In this document: positions 34,215 through 45,100 of the stretch, one piece after another | How the letters are laid out: every line of letters starts with the position of its first letter | Position numbering within the stretch: the stretch's first letter is position 1 | Assembly (NCBI GenBank): GCA_016868815.1 | Contig: VGFQ01000002.1 | Coordinates: 124,001-188,000, forward strand | Direction: 5' to 3' | DNA: 64,000 nucleotides | Origin: Bacteroidota bacterium | GTDB taxonomy: Bacteria > Bacteroidota > Bacteroidia > Chitinophagales > Chitinophagaceae | Translations under genes and position numbers: made by a program | The notes under the pieces: model-generated | The model's input: only the letters and a program-made list of their open reading frames with translations | Database searches by the model: none | What the model was told of the DNA's origin: nothing

Positions 34215-35441
34215 TTAGAGGTGGATGGCCTCTAGTCCCACCCCCAGCAGCTGACGGGCGATTCGGTCAATCGATGCTTTGGGTCCTTTGACGTGCAGGG
34301 TCCGGTGCTTGTGTACGAGCGTCTGCCCAGGGGCCAGTGCCGCAGCGGGGGAGGAGCTTTCGAGTTCATAGAATTTGCCCATCTGTTTTCCATCGATGGG
34401 GCCGTCGTTATAGGCATTGACGGCATCTCCGCGGAACGGGTCGTCCTGTTGTTTCCATTGAGAGTTGACATAGTCGCGGGCACCTGTGGGCAGGGTAAAC
34501 TGCGCAATGGTTAGCACGCCGCTGGCGCTGTCGTAGCTGGCGGCTCGGGGGAGTGCCCTTCCAGGCGGGATGCCTATTTTACCCCGATGGTTGCCGTCGG
34601 CGGCCATGAAGATATGTGCATCGGTGACGCGCAGCCTGTCGCTCGGTACTTTCCCGAAGTAGTCGTCTGTGAGGGTTGGGCCGCTGCCATGGGCACCGCC
34701 CTTCCATGGGATGAGGATGGTCGTCGAAGGGCTGGCACGCAGCATGCTGAGGATCCAGATGGAGAGCATGCCCGACTGCTTCTCCCAGGTGTTGCTACCG
34801 GTGTTGGTGATCTGGTTATCGGTCTCAAAGCCGACAGCTTCTATGTCTTCGGCGGTACTGCTGAGGTGCGATAGCACCTGGTCGCGGGGCAGCAGGGTCA
34901 CCGTGCGATGCACTGTCAGCTGGAAGGAAGTGCCTGACTGGTTTGTCAGCTGCATGTCTTTCTCAAACGATGCGGATCCTTTGTCTTTGCGCACGAGTTT
35001 GAAAGGGATGGTGTCGATGTAGGCCGGTACCTGCCAGTGTTCGAAGCTGAAGTCGGCTCCCGGCGGAAAGTAGATGGAAAACTGGCCGCCCTCTGGTCCC
35101 AGCCAGAAGCGCTCTTCTCCGCCGAAGGCATTCATGTGGGGTGTGAACGTTCCGGAAGCGATGAGTGCATGGTTGATCCAGCCGAAGGAGGTGCCTGTAT
35201 CACCGGTGGCGGTACTGGTCATCACCCGTCCCTGGTATGCAGGCAAGACGATGAGCTTGGCCTTGCCGGCTTCATCTTCGAGGGTGATGGCATCGGGGTG
35301 GTATTGGTTTAGGAAGCGGGCGTCGTATCCAAAACTGCCAGGCAGGGTATCTTGGTTGGGCCTGCCCGTATTTCCCTGCCCACAGGCCAAGGCTGCCAGG
35401 GCTCCTAGTGCTGCCATGCCCATATCCATCCTTCTTCGCAT
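34215..35441 (-). CDS. Exported lipoprotein-like protein, DUF6786/DUF4380-type
   Basis: A 408-residue protein with a short hydrophobic leader ending LAALACGQG, which looks like a lipobox with Cys at residue 20, so it may be lipid-anchored. The body is rich in beta-strands and contains VLPAYQGRVMTSTATGDTG, FGWINHALI and FWLGPEGGQFSIYFPPG. These segments recall the Bacteroidota families DUF6786 and DUF4380, whose fold is like aldose-1-epimerase/galactose mutarotase. I recognise the type from memory and cannot confirm which family. It diverges from the SDR-ROK-SIS operon, so it may belong functionally to that sugar cluster rather than to the ligase downstream. Confidence 0.65.
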   Translation of the reverse strand: MRRRMDMGMAALGALAALACGQGNTGRPNQDTLPGSFGYDARFLNQYHPDAITLEDEAGKAKLIVLPAYQGRVMTSTATGDTGTSFGWINHALIASGTFTPHMNAFGGEERFWLGPEGGQFSIYFPPGADFSFEHWQVPAYIDTIPFKLVRKDKGSASFEKDMQLTNQSGTSFQLTVHRTVTLLPRDQVLSHLSSTAEDIEAVGFETDNQITNTGSNTWEKQSGMLSIWILSMLRASPSTTILIPWKGGAHGSGPTLTDDYFGKVPSDRLRVTDAHIFMAADGNHRGKIGIPPGRALPRAASYDSASGVLTIAQFTLPTGARDYVNSQWKQQDDPFRGDAVNAYNDGPIDGKQMGKFYELESSSPAAALAPGQTLVHKHRTLHVKGPKASIDRIARQLLGVGLEAIHL

Positions 35442-35583
35442 TTTTTTCCTTCAAAGTTTTTTCGATCCTGTCTAGGGCTTTCCTATCAGTGAGATGGGGC
35501 TTTAATAGGAGGTATAAGATACGATAAAATCAGAAACAGCCCTTTGCCTGCCAGCTCTCCCTTTGATCTGCTATCTTAGGGGA

Positions 35584-36372
35584 ATGATCTTGCAGGGTAA
35601 GCGCATCGTCGTGATCGGCGGCACGTCTGGCATTGGGCTGTCGGCAGCAGAGGCTTTTGTGCGTGCAGGGGCTTCTGTCGTCGTTACGGGTCGCCATCCG
35701 CAGAAGGTGTCGGCGGCGGCTGCCCGGCTGGGCCCTTCGGCTTGCGCCCTTGCATCTGATGCCTGTACAGAAGGCAGTGCCGAGCAGGCCATAGAGGCGT
35801 GCATGCATACTTTTTCTGGCTTCGATGGATTGTATCACGTGGCGGGCGGCAGCGGGCGGCGGCATGGCGATGGTCCCTTGCATGAGCTGAGCCTGGAAGG
35901 ATGGCAGCGGACCTTCGATATAAATCTTACGGCTTTGATGCTATCTAACCGGGCAGCGGTGCGTGCTTTTCGGCAACAAGGTCATGGCGGCTCCATCCTC
36001 AACATGGGATCTGTACTGGGCTTCTCACCCTCGCCGCGCTATTTCTCGACGCATGCCTATGCAGCGGCCAAGGCTTCTGCCGTGGGATTCACCAGGGCCA
36101 TTGCCGCACACTATGCGGCCGATGGCATCCGTGTGAATCTGATCGCACCGGCCTTGGTGGAGACGCCCATGTCGGTGCGCGCCCAGGAGGATGCTGCTAT
36201 CATGGACTTCATTCGTACCAAGCAGCCACTTGAGGGTGGCCGCATCGGCATTCCTTCTGACCTCGACGGGGCAGCAGTATTCTTTCTTTCAGACGCCTCC
36301 CGGTATGCCACGGGGCAGGTGCTGAGGGTTGATGGTGGTTGGGAGCTCTCGGAGGGGCAGTACCATGATTGA
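35584..36372 (+). CDS. SDR-family oxidoreductase
   Basis: A 262-residue short-chain dehydrogenase/reductase. The dinucleotide loop GGTSGIGLSAAEAF starts near residue 12, the N-A-G equivalent reads HVAGGSG near 90, and the active-site pair is in YAAAKAS near residue 159. The C-terminal GQVLRVDGGWELS is standard. I begin at ATG 35584, five bases after a purine-rich stretch; the TTG at 35563 gives an odd MICYLRG extension. Its stop overlaps the start of the ROK gene by 8 bp, which implies translational coupling. The substrate is presumably a sugar or polyol of the operon. Confidence 0.87.
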   Translation: MILQGKRIVVIGGTSGIGLSAAEAFVRAGASVVVTGRHPQKVSAAAARLGPSACALASDACTEGSAEQAIEACMHTFSGFDGLYHVAGGSGRRHGDGPLHELSLEGWQRTFDINLTALMLSNRAAVRAFRQQGHGGSILNMGSVLGFSPSPRYFSTHAYAAAKASAVGFTRAIAAHYAADGIRVNLIAPALVETPMSVRAQEDAAIMDFIRTKQPLEGGRIGIPSDLDGAAVFFLSDASRYATGQVLRVDGGWELSEGQYHD

Positions 36373-37288
36373 CCAGTGGCACCCTGTGGCGATGGGCATC
36401 GATGTCGGGGGAACCCATATCAAAGGTGTGGTGCTTTCAGCCGAAGGCCAGGTATTGCAAAGCCATCACATTCCGACGTTGGACGATCCGGCGGGGCATT
36501 GGCGCGACCGGGTGCGAGAGATGGCGGAGGCCCTACGAGACCTGCATGGGTCCGCTATCCCTGCGGCGGGGATTTCTGCCCCCGGGCTTGCCAATAGTGA
36601 CAATACAGCCATCGTCCAGATGCCGGGCCGGCTTTCGGGGCTTGTCGGCTTGGTCTGGTCCGACTGGCTGGGCCTGCCTTGTTCTGTGCTGAACGACGCC
36701 CATGCGGCGCTATTGGCAGAGGCTGCCTATGGCGCGATGAGTGGTTTCCGTCATGGCGTATTACTCACCCTGGGTACGGGCGTAGGGGGTGCCATCATGA
36801 TCGATGGGACATTATACCAGGGTCAAAGCCAGATGGCGGGTCATTTCGGGCATGCCGTCCTCAACGCATACGACGACGAGCAGAGTCTTCTCGGTATGCC
36901 GGGCAGCCTCGAATATGCTCTGGGTAACTATTCGGTCGCAAGGCGTTCGCGGGGTCGTTTTCTAGACACGCACGCGCTGCTGGATGCGTTTGTGCGGGGA
37001 GACGTCTTTGCACAATGGCTATGGCTTGACATGATGCGCAAGCTCGCCATCTTTATTAGCACCCTCTCCAATGGGCTGTCCCCCGAAGTCGTCTGCCTAG
37101 CAGGTGGGATGACGCAGGCGAGCGACCACCTTCTGCAGCCATTGGAAAGTTTCCTTGATATTTATGAATTCCGTCCCGACGGAGTGCGTACCCAGCTACG
37201 GATTGCGAAGTTTGCCGACATGGCAGGCGCCATCGGAGCCGCGAGGATGGCCATGAAGATCTCTTCCACGATTAATCATGACCGTTAG
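36365..37288 (+). CDS. ROK-family sugar kinase-like protein without the zinc motif
   Basis: A 307-residue ROK (repressor/ORF/kinase) protein. The phosphate-binding MGIDVGGTHIKGVVLS is near the N-terminus, NDAHAALLAEAAYGA near residue 114 supplies the expected catalytic Asp, and LTLGTGVGGAIMIDG near 137 is the second phosphate loop. There is no N-terminal helix-turn-helix, so a kinase is more likely than a repressor. The region normally holding the CxCGxxGCxE zinc signature reads AVLNAYDDEQSLLGMPGSLE instead, without cysteines. The gene overlaps the SDR gene and is followed by the SIS gene 34 bp later. It probably phosphorylates a hexose or amino sugar. Confidence 0.85.
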   Translation: MIDQWHPVAMGIDVGGTHIKGVVLSAEGQVLQSHHIPTLDDPAGHWRDRVREMAEALRDLHGSAIPAAGISAPGLANSDNTAIVQMPGRLSGLVGLVWSDWLGLPCSVLNDAHAALLAEAAYGAMSGFRHGVLLTLGTGVGGAIMIDGTLYQGQSQMAGHFGHAVLNAYDDEQSLLGMPGSLEYALGNYSVARRSRGRFLDTHALLDAFVRGDVFAQWLWLDMMRKLAIFISTLSNGLSPEVVCLAGGMTQASDHLLQPLESFLDIYEFRPDGVRTQLRIAKFADMAGAIGAARMAMKISSTINHDR

Positions 37289-37322
37289 TGAAATTTTAAA
37301 TATCACTTAAATCCTACATAGT

Positions 37323-38108
37323 ATGTCTGCATACACCCATACATACCTCTCGCACTGTAAAGTCATCACGGATGCGATAGCCCTTCAGGAGGCTGCCATT
37401 TGTGAGGCGGCAAGCCTTTTCCATCGTACCATCCTTGCAGGCAGAATGGTGCATCTGTTCGGCAGTGGCCACAGTCGCATCATGGTGGAGGAGATGTGGC
37501 CGCGGTATGGGTCCTTTCCCGGCTTCAACCCGATTGTGGAGCTGGCGGTGAGTTTTCACAACCTGGTGGTGGGTGCCAATGGCCAACGGCAGGCCATGTT
37601 CCTGGAGAATGTGTCGGGATATGCCGCGCAGATCCTGCGGAATTTTGACATTGCGGCCATCGACAGCGCCCTACTCATCTCCTCTTCGGGTACCAGTACA
37701 GTGGCTGTAGAGATGGCAGAAATTTTTTGTGCTCAGGGGGTGAAAGTCGTCGGCATCGTCTCGAAGCGGCATTCCGATACCAGTGCCAGCAAGCGTGCCG
37801 ATGGTCGGAGGCTGGGTGATTTCTGCCACATTCTACTCGACTCCGGCGCACCTGTGGGGGATGCGATGGTTCAGGTGGAAGGCCTCGACACGCCCGTAGC
37901 CCCCGGCTCTACCATCGGTTCCTGCATGTTGGTCAATTGTATTAAGGCAGAGCTGGCGGCGATGCTAACAGCAGCTGGCCAGCCGCCCACCGTGCTGACG
38001 GCTGCCAATGTGGTGAGCGCCGAGCGATCGCAGCAGCTCTTTCAGTCGGCCTATGATGAGCATGCACATCGCTTGGCAAGGCTCTATGAGCGGGTCGGCC
38101 AGTCTTGA
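37323..38108 (+). CDS. SIS-domain sugar-phosphate binding protein (UPF0309-like)
   Basis: A 261-residue protein with one SIS (sugar isomerase) domain. The phosphosugar-binding features are [15 protein letters not shown] near residue 43 and [19 protein letters not shown] near 119, both with the serine-rich loops that bind sugar phosphate; [17 protein letters not shown] follows near 199. The layout resembles the UPF0309 family (phosphoheptose-isomerase-like, non-catalytically assigned). It lies between the ROK kinase and a Gfo/Idh/MocA oxidoreductase, so it may bind or isomerise the phosphorylated sugar made by the kinase. The precise activity is unknown. Confidence 0.85.
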   Translation: MSAYTHTYLSHCKVITDAIALQEAAICEAASLFHRTILAGRMVHLFGSGHSRIMVEEMWPRYGSFPGFNPIVELAVSFHNLVVGANGQRQAMFLENVSGYAAQILRNFDIAAIDSALLISSSGTSTVAVEMAEIFCAQGVKVVGIVSKRHSDTSASKRADGRRLGDFCHILLDSGAPVGDAMVQVEGLDTPVAPGSTIGSCMLVNCIKAELAAMLTAAGQPPTVLTAANVVSAERSQQLFQSAYDEHAHRLARLYERVGQS

Positions 38109-38160
38109 TGCCCCTGTCGGTCAGCAACTTTTCTTAGCTTGTCAGAAAATATCCTTCGAT

Positions 38161-39348
38161 ATGAAAATCGCCATACTCGGTTCTGGCTTCATTGCCCGTT
38201 TTTATGCGGACTCGCTGCACGGCCAGCGTCGCAAGGATTTGATCCACACTGTCTATTCCCGCAATGCGGAGAACGCTGCTCGTTTCGCCAGCGACTACTC
38301 CTGCGTGCACCATACCTCGAATATGGAGGAGGCCATTGCTCATCCTGACACGGAGGTGGTGGTGATTTCATTGTCCAACGACATGCACGAGCCTGCCGTA
38401 GCGCTTTGTGCCAAGTACCGAAAGCATGTGCTCTGCACCAAGCCGCTGGGGCGGACTGCCGAGGAGGCTTTGCGGATGATGCGTTTGGTGGAGGAGGCCG
38501 GTATCTTTGGAGGATACCTGGAAGATCTATGCTATACGCCTAAGTTTTTAAAGTCACTGGCCAGCGTGCGGCAGGGGGACATTGGAAGGGTTTTGTGGAC
38601 GCGGTCGAGGGAGGCGCATTCGGGCCCGCACAGCGATTGGTTCTGGGATAAGTCGAAGTCTGGCGGTGGCGCCATCGTCGACCTTGGCTGCCATTGCGTC
38701 GAGATCGGCCGCAACTTCATCGGAAAAGATGTGCGGCCTGTCGAGGTGATGTGCTGGGCTGACACGCAGGTGCATCCTATCGATGCGGAGGACCATGCCG
38801 TGGGGTTGGTGCGCTATGCCAGCGGCGCCATCGGGCAGTTTGAGGTGAGCTGGTGCTTCCGTGGTGGCATGGATCTACGCGACGAGGTCACCGGCACGGA
38901 AGGGACCATATGGATGAACAACTTCCTGCGTACAGGCTTCGAGATATTCAGTAAGGGTAAAGGTGGCGGGTATATTGCCGAGAAGGCGGAGTCCAATACG
39001 GGCTGGCTGTTCCCGGTGGGTGACGAAGTGCATGAGCTGGGCTATTCCCATATGTTCACTGACATGTTCGAGAGCATCGAGCTGGGGCGGCGGCCACAGG
39101 AAACCTTTTATGACGGGTATGTGGTCAACGCAATCCTCGACGCGGCCTACCGGTCTGCCGCATCGAAGGGCTGGGAGGCGGTAGAGCTCCCTGAATGGCG
39201 GGGAGCGGAATATTCTGAACCCATCAAAGGTCATCGGTCTTTTGATGAAAATTACTATCTCATCAAAGAGGAAGTACTTCCTAATGGGACGGGCAAACGC
39301 ATCCTGAAAGATAAAGTCACGGGCGTTGTCATCTCCCGTGACTTATAA
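38161..39348 (+). CDS. Gfo/Idh/MocA-family oxidoreductase (cytoplasmic)
   Basis: A 395-residue NAD(P)-dependent oxidoreductase without export signal. The Rossmann loop [15 protein letters not shown] begins at residue 4, [15 protein letters not shown] near 91 holds the EKP-type lysine, and the active-site His segment [19 protein letters not shown] lies near 168. The open frame runs upstream to 38053 into the SIS gene, but MKIAILGSG is clearly the family start. It is the last gene of the SDR-ROK-SIS operon and would oxidise or reduce a cyclic sugar, inositol or related compound. It converges with another exported member of the same family 8 bp away. Confidence 0.9.
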   Translation: MKIAILGSGFIARFYADSLHGQRRKDLIHTVYSRNAENAARFASDYSCVHHTSNMEEAIAHPDTEVVVISLSNDMHEPAVALCAKYRKHVLCTKPLGRTAEEALRMMRLVEEAGIFGGYLEDLCYTPKFLKSLASVRQGDIGRVLWTRSREAHSGPHSDWFWDKSKSGGGAIVDLGCHCVEIGRNFIGKDVRPVEVMCWADTQVHPIDAEDHAVGLVRYASGAIGQFEVSWCFRGGMDLRDEVTGTEGTIWMNNFLRTGFEIFSKGKGGGYIAEKAESNTGWLFPVGDEVHELGYSHMFTDMFESIELGRRPQETFYDGYVVNAILDAAYRSAASKGWEAVELPEWRGAEYSEPIKGHRSFDENYYLIKEEVLPNGTGKRILKDKVTGVVISRDL

Positions 39349-39355
39349 TGGTTGT

Positions 39356-40645
39356 TCAGAGCTTCCAGTCTCCCTGGTAGTGGGGGAGTAGCAAGCTGTT
39401 GGCTTCTTTGTCGTGCTTGAAGCGTTCTTTCTTTGGGTTCCAGGTGAGCGGGCGGCGCAGCTGGTAGGCGATGTTGGCCAGGGCGCAGACCGAGTTGGAG
39501 CGGTGTCCTACTTCCGCATGGCAGATGGGTTTTGAACCATTCTTACATGCGTTCAGCCAGTCGGCATAATGGTCGTCGGAGGTGTACAGCTTCGTCTCGC
39601 CGGGCTGTAGGGTGGCGGTGGCGATGTTGGCCGGGTCGCTGTCGAAATAATCTCGTGCGATGTCGATGCGTCCTTTGGTGCCGATGAAGCGGACGCCGAA
39701 GCCTTTGCCAAATTCTGCGTGCCGCATGACGACACCGTTGGCGTAGGTCATTTGCAGTCCTCGCAGAGTTTTCGGATCGGCAGGTGGGTTGAACTGTACG
39801 GGTCCGGAGTCGTCCATGCCGAGTCCCCACTGGGCGATGTCGAACATATGTGCGCCCCAGTCGGACAGGATGCCGCCGGCATATTCGCGGTATTTACGCC
39901 AGTTGGGGAAGATGTCCTTTTCGACGGGAGGGGAGAGTTCGGAGTGGAAGGGATGGAAGGCGGCAGGCCCCACCCAGCCTTCCCAGTTGAGCGTGGTGGG
40001 CCTTGTCTCTTCGCCGAGGTCGCAGGCGATGGCCGGGTCGCCGACATGCACCAGGACTTCTTTGACATCTCCGATATAACCGTTGCGGACGAGTTCGCAA
40101 GCCGTTTGGAAGTTCTTCGAGGAGCGTTGCATGCTGCCTGTCTGCAGTACCACCTTGTGCTTGTCGACGGCCTTTACGACGGCCCGACCTTCGGCGACGG
40201 TGCGGGTCAGTGGCTTCTCCAGGTAGATATGTTTGCCCGCCTCGGCGGCGCGTACAGCGGCCCAGGCATGCCAGTGGTCGGGCATGGCGATGACGACGCC
40301 GTCCACGGAGGGGTCAGCGAGGATTTCGCGGAAGTCCGCTCTAGCCTGAAAGCCACCGCTGGTGGGCTGGGTGCTGGATGTTTCCCGATAGGCCTTTTCG
40401 GCGAGCGATTGGAAGAGGGCGAGCTTTCGGCTGTCGACGTCGGAGCCGGTGAGGATGCGGACGGGTTGTTTTTTGAATTGACTCAGCAGTCCACGGCCCT
40501 GCTTGCCGGTGCCGATGAAGCCAAGTCCGAAGAGGTCGCTGGGGGCGGTGAACCCGCGTCCGATAACATGGCGCGGTACGATAAAAAAGGAGGCGGCGGC
40601 GAGGGCCGACTGGCGGAGGAATTTTCTGCGATGCGTCTGTTTCAT
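39356..40645 (-). CDS. Tat-exported Gfo/Idh/MocA-family oxidoreductase
   Basis: A 429-residue oxidoreductase with a twin-arginine-like leader (THRRKFLRQSALAAASFFIV). The Rossmann segment GLGFIGTGKQGRGLLSQF is near residue 36, HIYLEKPLTRTVAEG near 133 holds the EKP motif, and DWGAHMFDIAQWGLGMDDSG near 245 the conserved catalytic His. The C-terminus LTWNPKKERFKHDKEANSLL matches closely the tail of the exported homologue at 15893-17260 (YWDPVKERFRNDDEANSML), so these two are paralogues of the same subtype. It is monocistronic or leads nothing obvious; the class V aminotransferase lies upstream on the same strand, 72 bp away. Confidence 0.9.
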   Translation of the reverse strand: MKQTHRRKFLRQSALAAASFFIVPRHVIGRGFTAPSDLFGLGFIGTGKQGRGLLSQFKKQPVRILTGSDVDSRKLALFQSLAEKAYRETSSTQPTSGGFQARADFREILADPSVDGVVIAMPDHWHAWAAVRAAEAGKHIYLEKPLTRTVAEGRAVVKAVDKHKVVLQTGSMQRSSKNFQTACELVRNGYIGDVKEVLVHVGDPAIACDLGEETRPTTLNWEGWVGPAAFHPFHSELSPPVEKDIFPNWRKYREYAGGILSDWGAHMFDIAQWGLGMDDSGPVQFNPPADPKTLRGLQMTYANGVVMRHAEFGKGFGVRFIGTKGRIDIARDYFDSDPANIATATLQPGETKLYTSDDHYADWLNACKNGSKPICHAEVGHRSNSVCALANIAYQLRRPLTWNPKKERFKHDKEANSLLLPHYQGDWKL

Positions 40646-40717
40646 ATTTTATGCAATTAGCTAATGGATAGCAATATAATGTATTTGGAGAGTACTCGAT
40701 GGGCAATTGCCGCCTGT

Positions 40718-41875
40718 TCAGAAAGAGGTTTTATTTTTTTGAATTCCCTCATAAAGGCAGTCGAGGTCTTCCTGTGTGTTAAAGGCCTGGATGGAGTAGC
40801 GGAGGTAGACATCTGATGCTTGGCGCATGATTGGCACTTCTATGTGGTGCTCGGTGAAGAGTCTGCGTTGCAGTCCCTCTGGGTCGGTCGTGCGGATCGG
40901 GATGCTCAGCATCTGTCCGACCCATTCTTCTGTCAGCGGGCTAAGGGGTTCTGCTTCGAGCAGGTCCATGAACCGTCCTGCGTTCTTCAGCAGCAGCGTC
41001 CGGCACTCCCTGGCGACGGCGGGCCAGTCGTACGCCCGCATAAAGTCGATGCAGGCAGGGACGGTGAGGAAGGCAGAGAAATCTCTGGTTCCTATCATCT
41101 GGTAGTGATCGAGAAACTTTGAGTGGGAGGGCTTAGCGGCCTGGTAGCCCCAGCTGACGACCAGTGGCTCCATCTGCTCCTGCCAGTTCTTGTGTACATA
41201 CAGAAACGAGCAGCCTTTGGGCGCCATCATCCATTTGTGGCAGGCGCCGGTGTAGTAATCTGCCTGCAGGGTGTCGATATCCAAGGGCACATGGCCTGGG
41301 GCATGTGCGCCGTCGACCATAATGGGAATGCCTTTGGCACGTGCGTATGCGCACACTTCTGATATCGGGAAGATAAGGCCGGTGGTACTCGTGATATGGC
41401 TGATGAAGATCAACCGCGTGCGGGGGTTGAGTCCTGCGAAGAAGTCTTCCAGGAAGGCTTCTTTGGTGGTGACGGGCAGCCGTATATGCTGACGGTGGTA
41501 GTGGGCGCCTTTACGGCTGCAATGGAAATCCCAGGCCCTGTCGCAGGCGCCGTATTCAATATCGGTTGCTAGTATTTCGTCGCCTGGAAGCAGCTCCAGG
41601 TTCATGGCAACTGCATTCACGGCGAAGGAGGGGTTTGTGACGTACACCAGGTCATCCGGGTCGCTGCAGTTCAGGTAGCCTGCCAACGCCTTTCTTGACT
41701 CTGCTAAGTAGGCAGGTCCGTCGAAGGCGATGAACTGCACGGGTTCAGCCTCCAGCAGACGCTGCCATTCCAGGTAACGTTCAAAGACGGGGCTGGGCGT
41801 GGCACCGAAAGATCCGAAATTGAGGTAGCGGATGTCTGGACGGAGGAGAAAGCATTCTTTGAGCAATGAATGCAT
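40718..41875 (-). CDS. Class V aminotransferase (isopenicillin-N-epimerase-like)
   Basis: A PLP-dependent enzyme of the class V aminotransferase/cysteine-desulfurase family, about 385 residues from the ATG at 41875. The frame begins at 41944, but the 23 extra N-terminal residues are unlike the family, while MHSLLKECFLLRPDIRYLNFGSFGATP is typical. FISHITSTTGLIFPI, MVDGAHAPGHVPLDI (PLP-contacting Asp) and the Schiff-base lysine in TGACHKWMMAPKG near residue 213 (short form) are in order. Close relatives are labelled isopenicillin N epimerase-like, but most have unknown amino-acid substrates. It diverges from the second SusC gene across about 270 bp. Confidence 0.88.
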   Translation of the reverse strand: MHSLLKECFLLRPDIRYLNFGSFGATPSPVFERYLEWQRLLEAEPVQFIAFDGPAYLAESRKALAGYLNCSDPDDLVYVTNPSFAVNAVAMNLELLPGDEILATDIEYGACDRAWDFHCSRKGAHYHRQHIRLPVTTKEAFLEDFFAGLNPRTRLIFISHITSTTGLIFPISEVCAYARAKGIPIMVDGAHAPGHVPLDIDTLQADYYTGACHKWMMAPKGCSFLYVHKNWQEQMEPLVVSWGYQAAKPSHSKFLDHYQMIGTRDFSAFLTVPACIDFMRAYDWPAVARECRTLLLKNAGRFMDLLEAEPLSPLTEEWVGQMLSIPIRTTDPEGLQRRLFTEHHIEVPIMRQASDVYLRYSIQAFNTQEDLDCLYEGIQKNKTSF

Positions 41876-42143
41876 GTCTATCAGTATTGGGTGGTTACCA
41901 TCGGTATTTTTGCAAGGCACGTCATTGGAAGACATGTGATCCACCTATGAAATATCTGCATTAATGCTCACTTCAGTTATCAATGACATGCACTACGTTC
42001 ATTGAAAGTGAGTTATGCAGATTTATATAATGTAATTTACGCTTCTTTAGCTTAGTCTCCCACCGACGGGCTCGTGTAAGAAAAATCAATATACCTAATT
42101 TAGCAGCGAATTGTTAAATTTTGACCAATCAAAACTCTTGACC

Positions 42144-45100
42144 ATGATTAGAATTGTATTCCTCAGCATGGCTGCTTTGTCGATGTGTATCCTGCAGGCT
42201 TTCTCGCAGGATCGCCGCATCAGCGGTTCCGTGACGGACGAGTCGGGCGTTCCCCTCGCCAATGTCACTGTACTGGCCCGGGGTGGAACCCAAGGGGTGT
42301 CCACCGATGCTGCCGGGAAGTTCATCCTGTCTGTCTCTTCCAACGTGAAGGCCATCCAGTTTTCGGCGGTGGGCTTTGCGTCGACCGAGGTGACCATAGG
42401 CACACAATCCAACCTCAAGGTCAAGATGATTAGCGAGGCCAAGGCCTTGGATGACGTTGTAGTGGTGGCCTATGGGACTGCCCGCAGGGAGACCTTCACC
42501 GGCTCTGCTGCCAAGATATCGGCGAAGGATATACAAAATCGACCACTCACCAATATCGGCACGGCCCTCATCGGTTCTGCGCCGGGCGTTGCCGCTGTCA
42601 CGGCCAATGGACAGCCTGGCTCGGCGCCTTCCATCCGCATCCGCGGCTTTGGCTCCGTCGGCGCTTCCAACGATCCCCTCTACGTGGTCGATGGAGTGCC
42701 CTTTACGGCTGCCCTCAACAACATCAACATGGACGATGTCGAGAGCATCTCGATCTTGAAAGATGCAGCCACCACCTCGCTCTATGGATCCCGCGCTGCC
42801 AATGGCGTGGTGATGATCACGACTAAGAAAGGACGCAAGGGCAAGGGCACCGTCAATGCTAAGGTCAACACCTCCCTGACATCCCGTGCCATACCTGACT
42901 ACGATCGGGTCAACGCATTCGAATATTATCCCCTGATGTGGGAAGCTTACCGGAATAGCCTGGCCTATCGGGCTACCTCCCCCCTACCTTTGGCACAGGC
43001 CAGCAGAATCGCCTCCGGCCAGGTAGCCGGCCAGAACAGCATTGTAGACCTCCTCGCCTACAATCCTTTCAATGTGGCACGCAACCAGGTGATGAACGTA
43101 GATGGAACTCTGAATCCGTCCGCAGCGCTGATCTACAATACGGCCGACCTGAATTGGTTCAGTCCGGTATCCCGGACGGGCATCCGCAACGAATACAGCA
43201 TCAGCTTCAGTGGTGGCAGCGACCGGACAGACCATTTCGTGTCTTTCAGCTACCTAAAAGAAGACGGCTACATTACCCGCTCTGACCTCGAGCGTTTTAA
43301 TGCCCGCGTCAATATCAACTCACAGGTGACCGACTGGATGAAGATCGGCATGAACCTAGGATTCATCAAGAGCGGAGGGAACTTTGCCTCCACTGGCGGG
43401 AGCAACTCCATTGTCAACCCCTTCTTCTTCGCCGCCCGCATGGGACCTATCTTCCCCTACTACGCCTATGATCCTGCCAATCCCGGGAAGTACCTGCTGG
43501 ATGCCAATGGCAACAAGCAATGGGATTTCGGGAACTCCACGATTGCAGGACTGCCAGCCAGGCCTGCCGGGGCGTATGGCGGACGGCATACCATTGCTGA
43601 GAATCAGCTCAGCAGCGAGTTCTTCAACCGCAACGTCTTCAACGGAAGGGGCTATGCAGAATTTCGTCTCATGGAGGGGTTGAAGGTCACGTCAAACATC
43701 GCTACAGACTTCACCAACCGCTACGACCTTACATATCAGAATAACATCATTGGCGATGGTGCGCCTTCCGGCCGTTCCTCCAAGGACTATCAGACACTCC
43801 TGGGACTCACCTTCAACCAGCTGGTGAACTATAATAAATCTTTCAAGAACCATCGCTTCGAAGCCTTGGCAGGCCATGAGAACTACTTCCTCACAGAGGA
43901 CTACCTCAGCGGCCAGCGCCAAAACCAGGTGGCAGAAGGGAACTATGAGCTGGCGAATTTTACCACCACCACAAATGTCTCCTCGCAGGCAGACAATATC
44001 CGCATCGAGAGCTATTTTGCAAAACTCAACTACGACCTCCTGGGTAAGTATTTTGTCTCATTGAGTGCCCGGACGGATGGAAATAGCCGATTTGACGATA
44101 AAGTCCGTTGGGGTCGCTTCTGGAGCGCCAGCGCCGCCTGGGTGCTGTCCAAAGAGAATTTCCTCTCGGATGTAAAATTCATTAACTTCCTCAAGCTCCG
44201 CAGTTCTTATGGCACGACGGGCAATGACGCTGGCATCGGCTACTATCCTTACCAGACTTTGTATACCATCGGCCGCAACAACGCCCTCAACCCCGGCGTG
44301 CTGCAGAATACCTCTCCCGGCAACGACTCACTCACCTGGGAGTCCAACGAGCAGTTCGACATCGGCATCGACTTCACCATCTGGGATAACCGGATCAGCG
44401 GTTCCGTAGAAGCCTTCAACCGTGTGTCCGACAACCTGCTCTTCAGTGTTCCCCTGCCTGTCTCCAGCGGCTTTGCCTCGGTGACCCGCAACGTAGGCAG
44501 CATGTTCAACCGCGGCATCGAAATCCAGATGAATGCAGACGTCGTACGCACCAAGAACTTCACCTGGAACATCGGCATCATGGCGACCAAGTTCCGCAAT
44601 GAGATCACCAAGCTTCCGCAGAAGGAGATCATTTCCGGTACAAAGAAGCTCATGGTGGGCCAGTCGATACAAGACTACTGGCTGCGCACCTGGTATGGTG
44701 TCGGCGCTACCGACGGCGCTGCCCTCTATAAGGCCATCCCAGGCTCCAGTGGTGCCGTGGTGAATGCCAAAGGTGATACGGTCACCACCAATCCGAACAA
44801 CGCCCAGTATGAATACAATGGTTCTGCGATTCCCGACTGGTATGGCGCATTCAACACTTCACTGCGATATAAAGGATTCACCCTCTCAGCGCTGGCCAAC
44901 TGGGGCCTGGGAGGCTTGACATACGATGAAACGTATGCCGCCTATATGCATTCAGGTACCTACGGTGCTTCCTTGCACAAGGACATGCTCAACCGCTGGC
45001 GTAATCCGGGTGATATCACCAACATCCCAAGGATGGACAATGCGCAGACCTCCTTTTTTGGGTCGACCAGCTCCCGGTGGCTGACCGAAGCGACCTACCT

